From contig DIWF01000016.1 of assembly GCA_002422545.1 (NCBI GenBank), positions 212 to 42,413 of the forward strand: DNA of 42,202 nt, written 5' to 3'. Below the pieces are notes generated by a model. It ran no database searches. It was not told the DNA's origin and saw only the letters and a list, made by a program, of their open reading frames with translations. This DNA comes from Firmicutes bacterium UBA6113. GTDB taxonomy: Bacteria > Bacillota > Clostridia > Tissierellales > Sedimentibacteraceae. This document shows positions 7,808-15,323 of this stretch, one piece after another (within the stretch, counting starts at the first letter, position 1; each line of letters opens with the position of its first letter). Both the position numbers and the translations under genes were made by a program.

Positions 7808-9990
7808 GTTAATCTCCTCTTAAATTTGCATATTGCAAATTTGATTTCTGTGTATGTTACTTCATCAGGCAAAGTATCTTTAATTGGTTTAAGTTTATCT
7901 GTGCCTTCTTTTGCAATTGCTTTCATTATCATTTCTTCATGTTCGGCTTTTATGAACTCCCTGTAATCTATTTCAAGTCCTGTTTCTGCGCAGTGAGCAA
8001 GGTGGTTTTCCACTGTGTTTTCAGTGAGACTTCTTTCTGATGCAATTTCCTTCACACTTTTTCCTTGTTTGTAGAGATTGTAAGTAGTATGGTATGTGTC
8101 TTCCTTTAAAGATTTTTTTGTATTTGATATATCTGGATTGTTTTCATGTTTTGTTTCAATATTATTTTTTTGTTCAGTATTTTTTATTGTTTGGGGAACA
8201 ATATTGTTCTTCTGCGTGTAGTCTTTTATAGCCTTGATGAATTCTTTGCCATATCTGTTTGCCTTCACGTCACCCACACCTGAAACATTGAGGAACTCTT
8301 CATCTGTGAGAGGGTACTTAATGCACATGTCTTTTAAAGATGCGTCTGAAAAAACAACAAATGGAGGAACCTTGAATTTATCTGCAATTTCCTTTCGCAA
8401 TGATTTCAAAATATCAAACAAATCTTTTTCAAAAGGTAGTGCTTCAACGATACTATTGCTCTTTGCAAATACTTTTTTGATTTCCACACTGCATTTTCCG
8501 CGAAGAACCATATTTCCGCTCTGTGTAATTTTTAGCACCGGATACTTTCCTCCGCTTACAGCTAAAAAACCTTCTGAAACTAGTACAGATATGATTTCCT
8601 TCAAAGTGTCCTTGTCATATTCCTTCATGAGGCCGTATGTTGTAAGCTCGTTAAACTTCATTGCTTTTATTTTCTGGTTTGATGACCCCTTAAGAACATC
8701 TATGACTGAGTTGCTTCCAAATCTTTCACCCATTCTGTATACGCATGAGAGGATTTTTTGAGCTTCAAGTGTTATGTCGTTTTTTTCTATGCTGCTCAGG
8801 CAGCTGCTGCAGTTTCCGCAATATTCCTTTTCATAATTCTCATCAAAATAGCTTATGAGAAATTTTCTCAGACATTTATCCGTGTTGCAGTAATTTGTCA
8901 TGTCCCTTAATTTTTCATATTCCTTGGACTTGCTCGAAAAATTGAAGCTGCTTTCAATGAGAAAATTGTTCATTACAATGTCCGATGGGCTGAACAGAAG
9001 TATACACTCCGATGATTCTCCGTCACGTCCTGCTCTTCCGGCTTCCTGGTAATAGCTTTCTATATTCTTGGGCATGTTGTAATGTATTACAAATCTGATG
9101 TTTGATTTATCAATTCCCATGCCGAAAGCATTTGTGGCAACCATCACATCCGCATTGTCATAAAGGAAATCATCCTGGTTAGATGCTCTTTCCCTGTCGT
9201 TTAATCCAGCATGGTATTTAACAGCCTTATGCCCTGCAGCTATAAGCTTTGCACACACCTCGTCGGTAATTTTCCTTGTAATGCAATATATTATTCCTGG
9301 TTTTCCCTTGTTTTCCTCAACATATTTCAAAACATAAGGAAATTTCTTATTTATTCTCACGACCTCAAATTTTAAATTCTCTCTGTCAAAACCGGTTATT
9401 AGTTCAAAATGATTTTTAAGCTCTATTAAATTTATTATGTCTTCTTTGACCTGGGCAGTAGCAGTTGCTGTAAATGCAGACACTGCAGGATTTTGTCCCG
9501 TCATATGACGAATTTCTTTTATTTTTAAATAGCTTGTTCTGAAGTCGTGTCCCCACTGGGAAACGCAGTGAGCTTCATCCACTGCTATCATGGATATCTT
9601 AATATTCTTAAGCATCTCCAGAAATCCTGAGGACTCAAGCCTTTCAGGTGCAATGTACAGAAGTTTGTATTTTCCTCTTTCCGCTTCATAAATTATGTTT
9701 CTAAGATCTGATACTGACAATGTGCTGTTTATGAATGCAGCCTCCATTCCCATCTGCCTGAGGGTGTCCACCTGGTCCTTCATTAAGGATATAAGCGGCG
9801 ATATTACTAATGCAGTACCATCAAGCATGAGTGCAGGAAGCTGGTAACAAAGGGATTTTCCTCCGCCTGTTGGCATGATTGCAAGAACATCCCTTTTGGA
9901 CAATATGTTATTGATTATTTCTTCCTGTCCTTCACGAAATGATTCATACCCATAGTATTTTTTCAAAAGCTCCAATGCCTTTTCCAACAT
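7804..9990 (-). CDS. recQ: ATP-dependent DNA helicase RecQ
   Basis: A 728-residue 3'-5' superfamily 2 helicase for recombination and fork repair. Walker A TGGGKS is at 41-46 and DEAH at 138-141, followed by the aromatic-rich SQWGHDF loop. The helicase C-domain includes YHAGL and QEAGRAGRDG. A RecQ-type zinc site is formed by C373, C391, C394 and C397, followed by a winged helix. An HRDC domain lies around 505-585. The C-terminal ~100 residues look like a helix-turn-helix extension (KQGKSVKEIASERSLTENTV), seen in longer RecQ proteins of Firmicutes. GAGGT is 5 nt ahead of the ATG. It leads the five-gene run that ends with the dehydrogenase. Confidence 0.96.
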   Translation of the reverse strand: MLEKALELLKKYYGYESFREGQEEIINNILSKRDVLAIMPTGGGKSLCYQLPALMLDGTALVISPLISLMKDQVDTLRQMGMEAAFINSTLSVSDLRNIIYEAERGKYKLLYIAPERLESSGFLEMLKNIKISMIAVDEAHCVSQWGHDFRTSYLKIKEIRHMTGQNPAVSAFTATATAQVKEDIINLIELKNHFELITGFDRENLKFEVVRINKKFPYVLKYVEENKGKPGIIYCITRKITDEVCAKLIAAGHKAVKYHAGLNDRERASNQDDFLYDNADVMVATNAFGMGIDKSNIRFVIHYNMPKNIESYYQEAGRAGRDGESSECILLFSPSDIVMNNFLIESSFNFSSKSKEYEKLRDMTNYCNTDKCLRKFLISYFDENYEKEYCGNCSSCLSSIEKNDITLEAQKILSCVYRMGERFGSNSVIDVLKGSSNQKIKAMKFNELTTYGLMKEYDKDTLKEIISVLVSEGFLAVSGGKYPVLKITQSGNMVLRGKCSVEIKKVFAKSNSIVEALPFEKDLFDILKSLRKEIADKFKVPPFVVFSDASLKDMCIKYPLTDEEFLNVSGVGDVKANRYGKEFIKAIKDYTQKNNIVPQTIKNTEQKNNIETKHENNPDISNTKKSLKEDTYHTTYNLYKQGKSVKEIASERSLTENTVENHLAHCAETGLEIDYREFIKAEHEEMIMKAIAKEGTDKLKPIKDTLPDEVTYTEIKFAICKFKRRLT

Positions 9991-10018
9991 AAATTACCTC
10001 TTTTGTTTTTAATAAGTT

Positions 10019-10047
10019 ATTATATCATGAATGGAAAACAATATAAA
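10019..10047 (-). promoter_or_regulatory. Probable recQ promoter
   Basis: Minus strand TTTATA (10042-10047), 17 nt, then a perfect TATAAT (10019-10024). The -35 is weak. It abuts the divergent MATE promoter, with only 1 bp between the two -35 elements. Confidence 0.6.
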
Positions 10048-10048
10048 G

Positions 10049-10077
10049 TTGCCAAAAATTTTTTTTGGCTATATAAT
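10049..10077 (+). promoter_or_regulatory. Promoter of the MATE transporter gene
   Basis: TTGCCA (10049-10054), 17 nt, TATAAT (10072-10077). It lies downstream of an in-frame ATG at 10031, which argues that translation starts at 10112. Confidence 0.75.
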
Positions 10078-10111
10078 ACTATGGACTAAAAAATTAACAG
10101 GACGGATAAAA

Positions 10112-11476
10112 ATGAATGATACAAATAAGTTAGGAACAGAAAAAATAGGAAGGCTTCTATTAAGCCTAGCCATACCATCAATAACCGCTCAGATAGTAAA
10201 CATGCTCTACAACATTGTGGACAGAATTTACATAGGACACATGGCAGAAACAGGGCCTGCAGCCCTGACAGGAGTGGGAATAACTATGCCTGTGATTATG
10301 ACCATAACAGCTTTCAGCAGCCTTGTGGGCATGGGAGGGGCCCCAAGGGCAGCCATTAAAATGGGAGAAAAAAATCATGATGATGCAGAAAAAATACTTG
10401 GAAACTGTTTATCCATGCTCCTTTTGATTTCATCCATACTTACAGTTGTTTTTCTTGTGTCCGGCGAAAAACTTCTTTGGATGTTCGGTGCAAGCAAAGA
10501 CACTATATCCTTCGGACTTGAATATCTCAATGTATACCTCATTGGAACAATATTCGTACAACTTACCCTTGGATTGAACAGTTTCATATCAACCCAGGGC
10601 TACGCCAAGTATAGCATGCTGACTGTAATAATCGGAGCAGTCACAAACATAATATTAGATCCCATATTCATATTCGTCCTTGGTATGGGTGTGAAAGGAG
10701 CAGCACTTGCAACAGTTCTTTCCCAAGCACTGTCATCACTTTGGGTAATGAAATTCCTGACTGGACCAAAAACAAGCCTCAAAATAAGAAAATGCAACTT
10801 GAAAATAAATAAATCAATCATGATCCCCGTGTTGTTGCTTGGAATATCTCCTTTCATAATGCAGAGCACGGAAAGCCTGCTTAACATAGCCTTTAATTCA
10901 TCACTGCAGAAATACGGCGGTGATCTGGCTGTGGGCTCAATGACAATACTGTCAAGCCTCATGCAGATGATTCATCTCCCTCTGGTGGGACTAACGCAGG
11001 GGGCTCAGCCCATCACAAGCTACAACTATGGAGCTAAAAATAACCAAAGGGTAAAAGCAACATTCAAGCTACTAATAAAATGTGCTTTTCTTTACACCAC
11101 AACTGCATGGCTTCTGATGATGGTATTCCCAGGTACTTTTGTTTCCATGTTTACTAATGACCCTGCTTTAAAGGAATACTCGGTGTGGGCAGCAAGAATT
11201 TACATGGCAACAGCATTTGTTATGGCAGCACAAAATTCATGTCAGCAGACATTTGTTGCTTTGGGACAATCTCGTGTTTCAATGTTTCTGGCTCTCTTAA
11301 GAAAAATTATACTTTTGATTCCGCTAATTTATATACTTCCGCACTTCTTTGAGAACAAGGTTTTTGCAGTGTTCCTGGCAGAACCTGTATCTGACTTTAT
11401 TGCAGCAGCAGTAACATTCACCACATTCATGTATCAAATAAACAAAATACTTGACGACAATGAAATAATGAAATAA
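10112..11476 (+). CDS. MATE family efflux transporter
   Basis: A 454-residue multidrug and toxin extrusion type antiporter with about 12 membrane helices, expected to export cationic or other small compounds using Na+ or H+. Family features are the N-terminal LGTEKIGRLLLSLAIPS, the NMLYNIVDRIYIGH helix, and the repeated second half with PLVGLTQGAQPITSYNYGA. The ATG at 10112 is chosen over the one at 10031 because a strong promoter ends at 10077 and AGGACGG lies just ahead of it. It stands alone, divergent from recQ, and is followed by its own terminator. Substrates cannot be told from sequence. Confidence 0.92.
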   Translation: MNDTNKLGTEKIGRLLLSLAIPSITAQIVNMLYNIVDRIYIGHMAETGPAALTGVGITMPVIMTITAFSSLVGMGGAPRAAIKMGEKNHDDAEKILGNCLSMLLLISSILTVVFLVSGEKLLWMFGASKDTISFGLEYLNVYLIGTIFVQLTLGLNSFISTQGYAKYSMLTVIIGAVTNIILDPIFIFVLGMGVKGAALATVLSQALSSLWVMKFLTGPKTSLKIRKCNLKINKSIMIPVLLLGISPFIMQSTESLLNIAFNSSLQKYGGDLAVGSMTILSSLMQMIHLPLVGLTQGAQPITSYNYGAKNNQRVKATFKLLIKCAFLYTTTAWLLMMVFPGTFVSMFTNDPALKEYSVWAARIYMATAFVMAAQNSCQQTFVALGQSRVSMFLALLRKIILLIPLIYILPHFFENKVFAVFLAEPVSDFIAAAVTFTTFMYQINKILDDNEIMK

Positions 11477-11481
11477 AAAAA

Positions 11482-11508
11482 CTGGCAAAATATTTGCCAG
11501 ATTTTATT
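11482..11508 (+). terminator. Terminator of the MATE transporter gene
   Basis: The palindrome CTGGCAAAATATTTGCCAG (11482-11500) begins 5 nt after the stop codon and is followed by ATTTTATT. Confidence 0.8.
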
Positions 11509-11558
11509 AAAAAATCATGTTTTGTTTGAGAAACAATACCCGTTTGCAATAAAAAGGT

Positions 11559-11588
11559 AAAAAAAATGAGACTTATTAGTCTCATTTT
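11559..11588 (-). terminator. Terminator of tRNA-Leu
   Basis: The minus strand shows ATGAGACT, a 4-nt loop, AGTCTCAT, then a run of eight T residues. It lies directly after the tRNA 3' end. Confidence 0.85.
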
Positions 11589-11593
11589 ACTTT

Positions 11594-11679
11594 TGGTGCC
11601 GTAGAAGGGACTTGAACCCCCACGGTGTTGCCACCAACGGATTTTGAGTCCGTCACGTCTGCCATTCCATCACTACGGC
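11594..11679 (-). tRNA. tRNA-Leu (anticodon CAA)
   Basis: On the minus strand the acceptor arms GCCGTAG and CTACGGC pair perfectly and are followed by discriminator A and an encoded CCA. The anticodon arm is ACGGA-CTCAAAA-TCCGT, giving anticodon CAA, which reads UUG. A long variable arm closed by GGTG/CACC makes this a class II tRNA, as expected for leucine. The T loop TTCAAGT is standard. It has its own promoter and terminator and no other tRNA beside it. Confidence 0.97.
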
Positions 11680-11693
11680 GGAACCACTTTTAT

Positions 11694-11722
11694 ATATTAG
11701 CATACAGATAAATAAATTGCAA
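11694..11722 (-). promoter_or_regulatory. Promoter of tRNA-Leu
   Basis: TTGCAA (11717-11722), 17 nt, TAATAT (11694-11699) on the minus strand, 15 nt upstream of the mature 5' end. Confidence 0.65.
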
Positions 11723-11746
11723 GAGTTTTTTTAAAAACTTTTTTAT

Positions 11747-12652
11747 TTATTTAAGTAGTAAGTAGTTCATTTTATCCTGTACAATGGTATTTTTACCCAG
11801 TTTCTTTGCTTCGTACATATTCATGTCAGCTCGTTTTAAAAGCTCTTCAGCTGTTATATCTTCTCCGTCCAATGTGTAGATACCTATGCTCAAAGTAGTA
11901 TTTATGGTGTTATCTTGATACTCAATTGCTGCTTTTTCCACGCTTTGCCTTACAGTTTCTGCAATCCAAGCTGCTGCTTCTTCATTTGCACCATTGAGAC
12001 AAATCAAAAACTCATCTCCGCCGAATCTGGCTACCCAGTCTATGTTTTTTCTGATGCTTGATTTCATTATTTCACTTACTTCTTTTAATATCAAATCTCC
12101 TGCCATGTGGCTGTAGCTGTCATTTATATTTTTGAAATCATCCACATCAATCATTATCAACGACAATCTTGTTTTGTTCATTGATGCAAAAAATATGTCC
12201 GCAGGTAATCTTTCATTGATGAATCGGCGGTTGTATGTACCTGTCAGCTCATCAATTACAAGTTTTTTATTTAAATTTTCAATTGATTTTTCCAGTTCTT
12301 CTTTACTTCTCATGCTGCCGTTTTCAATTATTCCCGTGTTCGTAATGTCCTTGAGCATTTCCAGGGCATATGTATCTCCTTTTACCTGCACCGGACATGA
12401 AGTGATCAAATAAATGTTTCCCTTTTTTAACTCTATTTTGTGAAAAGTATTGTTTTCTATTAATGCCCTGGAAGTTACACAATTTTCACAAGTTGTTCCT
12501 TTTTCCCAGAAGTCGTAACAATGGGTATGTACTGCCATTCCGTCCTTGTCTTCAACACTTTTTTTTACGGGATCTACAATTCTAACAACATCATACAATC
12601 CTTTAAATTTCGAAATAGAATCTAAAACTTCCTGTTTGCTTGAAAAACTCAT
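11747..12652 (-). CDS. Diguanylate cyclase with N-terminal Cys-containing sensory domain
   Basis: A 301-residue soluble protein that should make cyclic di-GMP from two GTP. The GGDEF domain spans about residues 130-300 with an intact GGDEF at 211-215. The product-inhibition site, normally RxxD five residues ahead of the signature, reads KNID (202-205), so feedback inhibition may be weak. The first 110 residues form a small PAS-like domain with H42, H44, C45, C55, C58 and C86, which could bind a metal, heme or Fe-S group; that is inference. The ATG at 12652 follows GGAGG with 6 nt spacing. It overlaps the rmuC stop region within a few bases, suggesting cotranscription. Confidence 0.9.
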   Translation of the reverse strand: MSFSSKQEVLDSISKFKGLYDVVRIVDPVKKSVEDKDGMAVHTHCYDFWEKGTTCENCVTSRALIENNTFHKIELKKGNIYLITSCPVQVKGDTYALEMLKDITNTGIIENGSMRSKEELEKSIENLNKKLVIDELTGTYNRRFINERLPADIFFASMNKTRLSLIMIDVDDFKNINDSYSHMAGDLILKEVSEIMKSSIRKNIDWVARFGGDEFLICLNGANEEAAAWIAETVRQSVEKAAIEYQDNTINTTLSIGIYTLDGEDITAEELLKRADMNMYEAKKLGKNTIVQDKMNYLLLK

Positions 12653-12653
12653 T

Positions 12654-13883
12654 TTATTCCTCCGTAATAACAGCTTCCCCAATAATATCTTCACTCTGAA
12701 CCAAGCCTATTTCTACTTTTGATATTTTGTCAAACTTCTTTTCGATTTTATTTGATGTAATATTGATTTTATCCACATCATCCGAAACCTTTTTTATGTC
12801 TTTTGCAAGAGAATCCCATCTGTCCTTGTACAGCTTGAATTCCCTGCCAAGCTTGTTCAGCTCTTCATGTATAACAACAGCATATTTTTCTCTTTCCATG
12901 TTTCTAAGCACAACCTGCACAGTTGATAAAACAGACATCATTGTTGTGGGTGATGCCATCCAAACCCGCTTTTCACCTGCATAATCAAGTATATCCTGGT
13001 GATAAGCATTTATTTCAGCAAATATTGCTTCTGCCGGAATAAACATTATAGCTTGTTCTGATGTTTGTCCATTAATTATATATTTTGAAGAAATATCGTT
13101 TATGTGTTTTTTTACATTTGCCTTAAAATCCCTTGAATAAATCTTTCTTTCAGCTTCATTGATGTTAGTGTCAATCATTCGTTGATAATTCTCAAGGGGA
13201 AATTTCGAATCAATACAAAGCATCCCCACAGGTTCAGGAATATTAAGCACTGCATCAGCAATTGTTCCGTTAGTAAGTTTTTTTTGAAGTTCATATATTT
13301 TGTCGTTCTTTTCCCCGAATACAACGGACAAGATATGGTTTAACTGAACCTCTCCAAAGGTTCCTCTGCTCTTCTTATCTGTCAATACGTCCTGCAATGA
13401 TACTATATTTGTTGACAGACTGTCAATCTTCTTTTGAGCCTCATCTATTTTAGAAAGTCTTTCAAGAATATTAGCAAAAGTTTTGTTTGTTTTTTCAAAT
13501 CCTTCGCTCAGCCTTTCCTCCACACGCATATTTATTTTGTCAAGATTTGTTCCAACCCGTTCTGTAAGGAATTGGAAATTTTCATTTAAAGATTTTGATG
13601 TAGTCTGAGAAAAATTCATGAACGATTCAGTCATTCGGTTAGTATTTTTCTCCATTCTCTCCACTGTTTCAAGCTTGTTGGTCAAGATTTCCCTGAGCTG
13701 TTTTTGCTCTGAATCAGATATTTTTTTACTTACTGAATCTATGAGATTCATGTTGTTCTGACTTAAATTAATTTTTATTTCAGATATTATATGCTCTTCC
13801 ATGTCTCGTTTTGATGTCTTCCACAAAAGGATCACATTTATTATTATTGAAAGTATAAGCATTGCAATTATTACTGCATCCAA
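12654..13883 (-). CDS. rmuC: DNA recombination protein RmuC
   Basis: A 409-residue member of the RmuC family, thought to limit inversions at short inverted repeats through a nuclease-like domain. It has one N-terminal membrane helix (AVIIAMLILSIIINVILLW), a long coiled coil over about residues 30-170, and the conserved RmuC domain from about 180 to 370 with GTFGEVQLNHIL and the FIPAEAIFAE motif. The start is taken as TTG at 13881-13883: AGGAGGTG precedes it by 5 nt and it begins right at the membrane helix. Upstream ATGs lack a ribosome site and would place an odd basic extension before the helix. Confidence 0.9.
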   Translation of the reverse strand: MDAVIIAMLILSIIINVILLWKTSKRDMEEHIISEIKINLSQNNMNLIDSVSKKISDSEQKQLREILTNKLETVERMEKNTNRMTESFMNFSQTTSKSLNENFQFLTERVGTNLDKINMRVEERLSEGFEKTNKTFANILERLSKIDEAQKKIDSLSTNIVSLQDVLTDKKSRGTFGEVQLNHILSVVFGEKNDKIYELQKKLTNGTIADAVLNIPEPVGMLCIDSKFPLENYQRMIDTNINEAERKIYSRDFKANVKKHINDISSKYIINGQTSEQAIMFIPAEAIFAEINAYHQDILDYAGEKRVWMASPTTMMSVLSTVQVVLRNMEREKYAVVIHEELNKLGREFKLYKDRWDSLAKDIKKVSDDVDKINITSNKIEKKFDKISKVEIGLVQSEDIIGEAVITEE

Positions 13884-13998
13884 TTTGACACCTCCTGAAT
13901 ACCTATACTTTATAATATTTTCGAACATTTGTCCATATTTTTCTAAAAAGAGTTGCTGAGAAGATGTCATTATAATCGTTTGAAAAAATCGCCGAATA

Positions 13999-14023
13999 GA
14001 AAAAGAAACGGCGAACCGTTTCT
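13999..14023 (-). terminator. Terminator of asd
   Basis: The minus strand reads AGAAACGG, loop TTCG, CCGTTTCT, then TTTTCT, starting 10 nt after the asd stop codon. Confidence 0.85.
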
Positions 14024-14033
14024 TCATTCATCA

Positions 14034-15047
14034 CTATATTAAGTTTTCCTTTACCAGCACTTCTGCTATCTGTACTGCATTTGTTGCAGCGCCTTTTCTT
14101 ACCTGGTCTCCGCAGCACCATAATACAAGTGAATTGTCCTGGCTTATGTCTTTTCTCACTCTTCCGACAAAAATCAAATCCTGGTTAGATGTGTCAAGAG
14201 GCATTGGATATTTTTTGTTTGCAGGATCGTCTACCAACTTCACTCCATCAGCATTTGCAAGAAGCTCTCTTGCTTTTTCAGGAGAAATTTCCTTTTCTGT
14301 TTCTATGGTAATTGATTCCGAGTGGCTTCTGTAAACTGGAACTCTCACACATGTGCAGTTTACCTTCAAATCAGGATTGTGGAATATTTTTCTTCCTTCA
14401 TTCTGCATTTTCATTTCTTCCTGTGAATATCCCATTTCATCAAAATCGCCTATTTGCGGAATAACATTGTAAGCAATTTGGTGCGCGAATGTTTTTATTT
14501 CAACAGGATTGCCATTGCTTATATCAGAAATCTGCTGGTCTAATTCCTTTATTCCATTTACGCCGGCTCCAGAAACAGCCTGGAATGTTGATACTACCAT
14601 TCTATTTATCTTTGCATATTTATTGAGCTCGTTCAGTGCAGTCAATGCAATTATTGTTGAGCAGTTTGGATTTGCAATTATTCCATTGTGATTTTTAACG
14701 TCTTCCGGATTCACCTCAGGAACAACCAAAGGAACATCATCATTAAGTCTGAAAGCAGAACTGTTGTCTATTACAACTGCTCCAGCCTTTACAGCTGCCG
14801 GAGAAAGTGCTTCACTAATGTAATTTTCAGCAGCACACAAGACTACGTTAATATTTTCAAAAGAATTTTCTGTTGCTTCTTCTATAACAAATTTCTTGCC
14901 TTGAAATTCAACTTCTTCACCGGCACTTCTTTTGCTTGCCAAAAGTTTCAACTCTCCGTATGGAAAATTCCTTTCGCCTAAAACCTTGAGCATTTCTTGT
15001 CCAACTGCTCCGGTTGCACCTAATATTGCTACATTGTACTTTTTCAT
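14034..15047 (-). CDS. asd: Aspartate-semialdehyde dehydrogenase
   Basis: The enzyme reduces aspartyl phosphate to aspartate semialdehyde with NADPH, the branch point to lysine/diaminopimelate, threonine and methionine. At 337 residues it has the family length. The N-terminal nucleotide-binding motif is GATGAVGQ (10-17) and the catalytic cysteine C129 lies in NPNCST. The conserved segments HQIAYNVIPQIG and VPVYRSHSE are present. GGAGG precedes the ATG. The gene has its own sigma-A promoter and a terminator, so it appears monocistronic. Confidence 0.97.
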   Translation of the reverse strand: MKKYNVAILGATGAVGQEMLKVLGERNFPYGELKLLASKRSAGEEVEFQGKKFVIEEATENSFENINVVLCAAENYISEALSPAAVKAGAVVIDNSSAFRLNDDVPLVVPEVNPEDVKNHNGIIANPNCSTIIALTALNELNKYAKINRMVVSTFQAVSGAGVNGIKELDQQISDISNGNPVEIKTFAHQIAYNVIPQIGDFDEMGYSQEEMKMQNEGRKIFHNPDLKVNCTCVRVPVYRSHSESITIETEKEISPEKARELLANADGVKLVDDPANKKYPMPLDTSNQDLIFVGRVRKDISQDNSLVLWCCGDQVRKGAATNAVQIAEVLVKENLI

Positions 15048-15106
15048 TTCTCTCCTCCAAATCTGAAATATATAAATTCAACTTTACTTTTAAATATATA
15101 AAATTT

Positions 15107-15134
15107 ATTATAACAATAAATCTTTTCTTGTCAA
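15107..15134 (-). promoter_or_regulatory. Promoter of asd
   Basis: TTGACA (15129-15134), 16 nt, TATAAT (15107-15112) on the minus strand. Confidence 0.75.
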
Positions 15135-15139
15135 GCTTT

Positions 15140-15290
15140 TTGTTTTTATTTTCATTACACGGGTTCCGCCATTGCGTACATGCGTTAACCGTTCAAATTA
15201 CAACAAGAGAGTTGATACGCAACTCCATTAACGGCAAGGACATTCGACATGCATTCTTCGCTTTTTTAATAATAGGAAAAAGTAATCCTA
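15140..15290. other. Unexplained intergenic segment between asd and the glycoside hydrolase gene
   Basis: The segment between the asd promoter and the next gene's terminator is less AT-rich than other intergenic DNA here. It holds an imperfect inverted pair, TTGCGTA (about 15174-15180) and TACGCAA (about 15217-15223), and the related strings GCGTTAACCG and CCATTAACGG. No open frame of useful length, promoter or known RNA was recognised. It may be a decayed repeat. Confidence 0.4.
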
Positions 15291-15295
15291 TTATA

Positions 15296-15317
15296 CAAAA
15301 AGAGCGGTTGCCCGCTC
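15296..15317 (-). terminator. Terminator of the putative glycoside hydrolase gene
   Basis: GAGCGG, loop, CCGCTC (15302-15317) followed on the minus strand by TTTTTG; it begins 6 nt after the stop codon. Confidence 0.85.
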
Positions 15318-15323
15318 CTTGTT

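Noticed and set aside
10031..10111. ATG at 10031 as the start of the MATE transporter
   Set aside because: It lies upstream of the -10 element at 10072-10077 and would add 27 residues before the conserved N-terminus.
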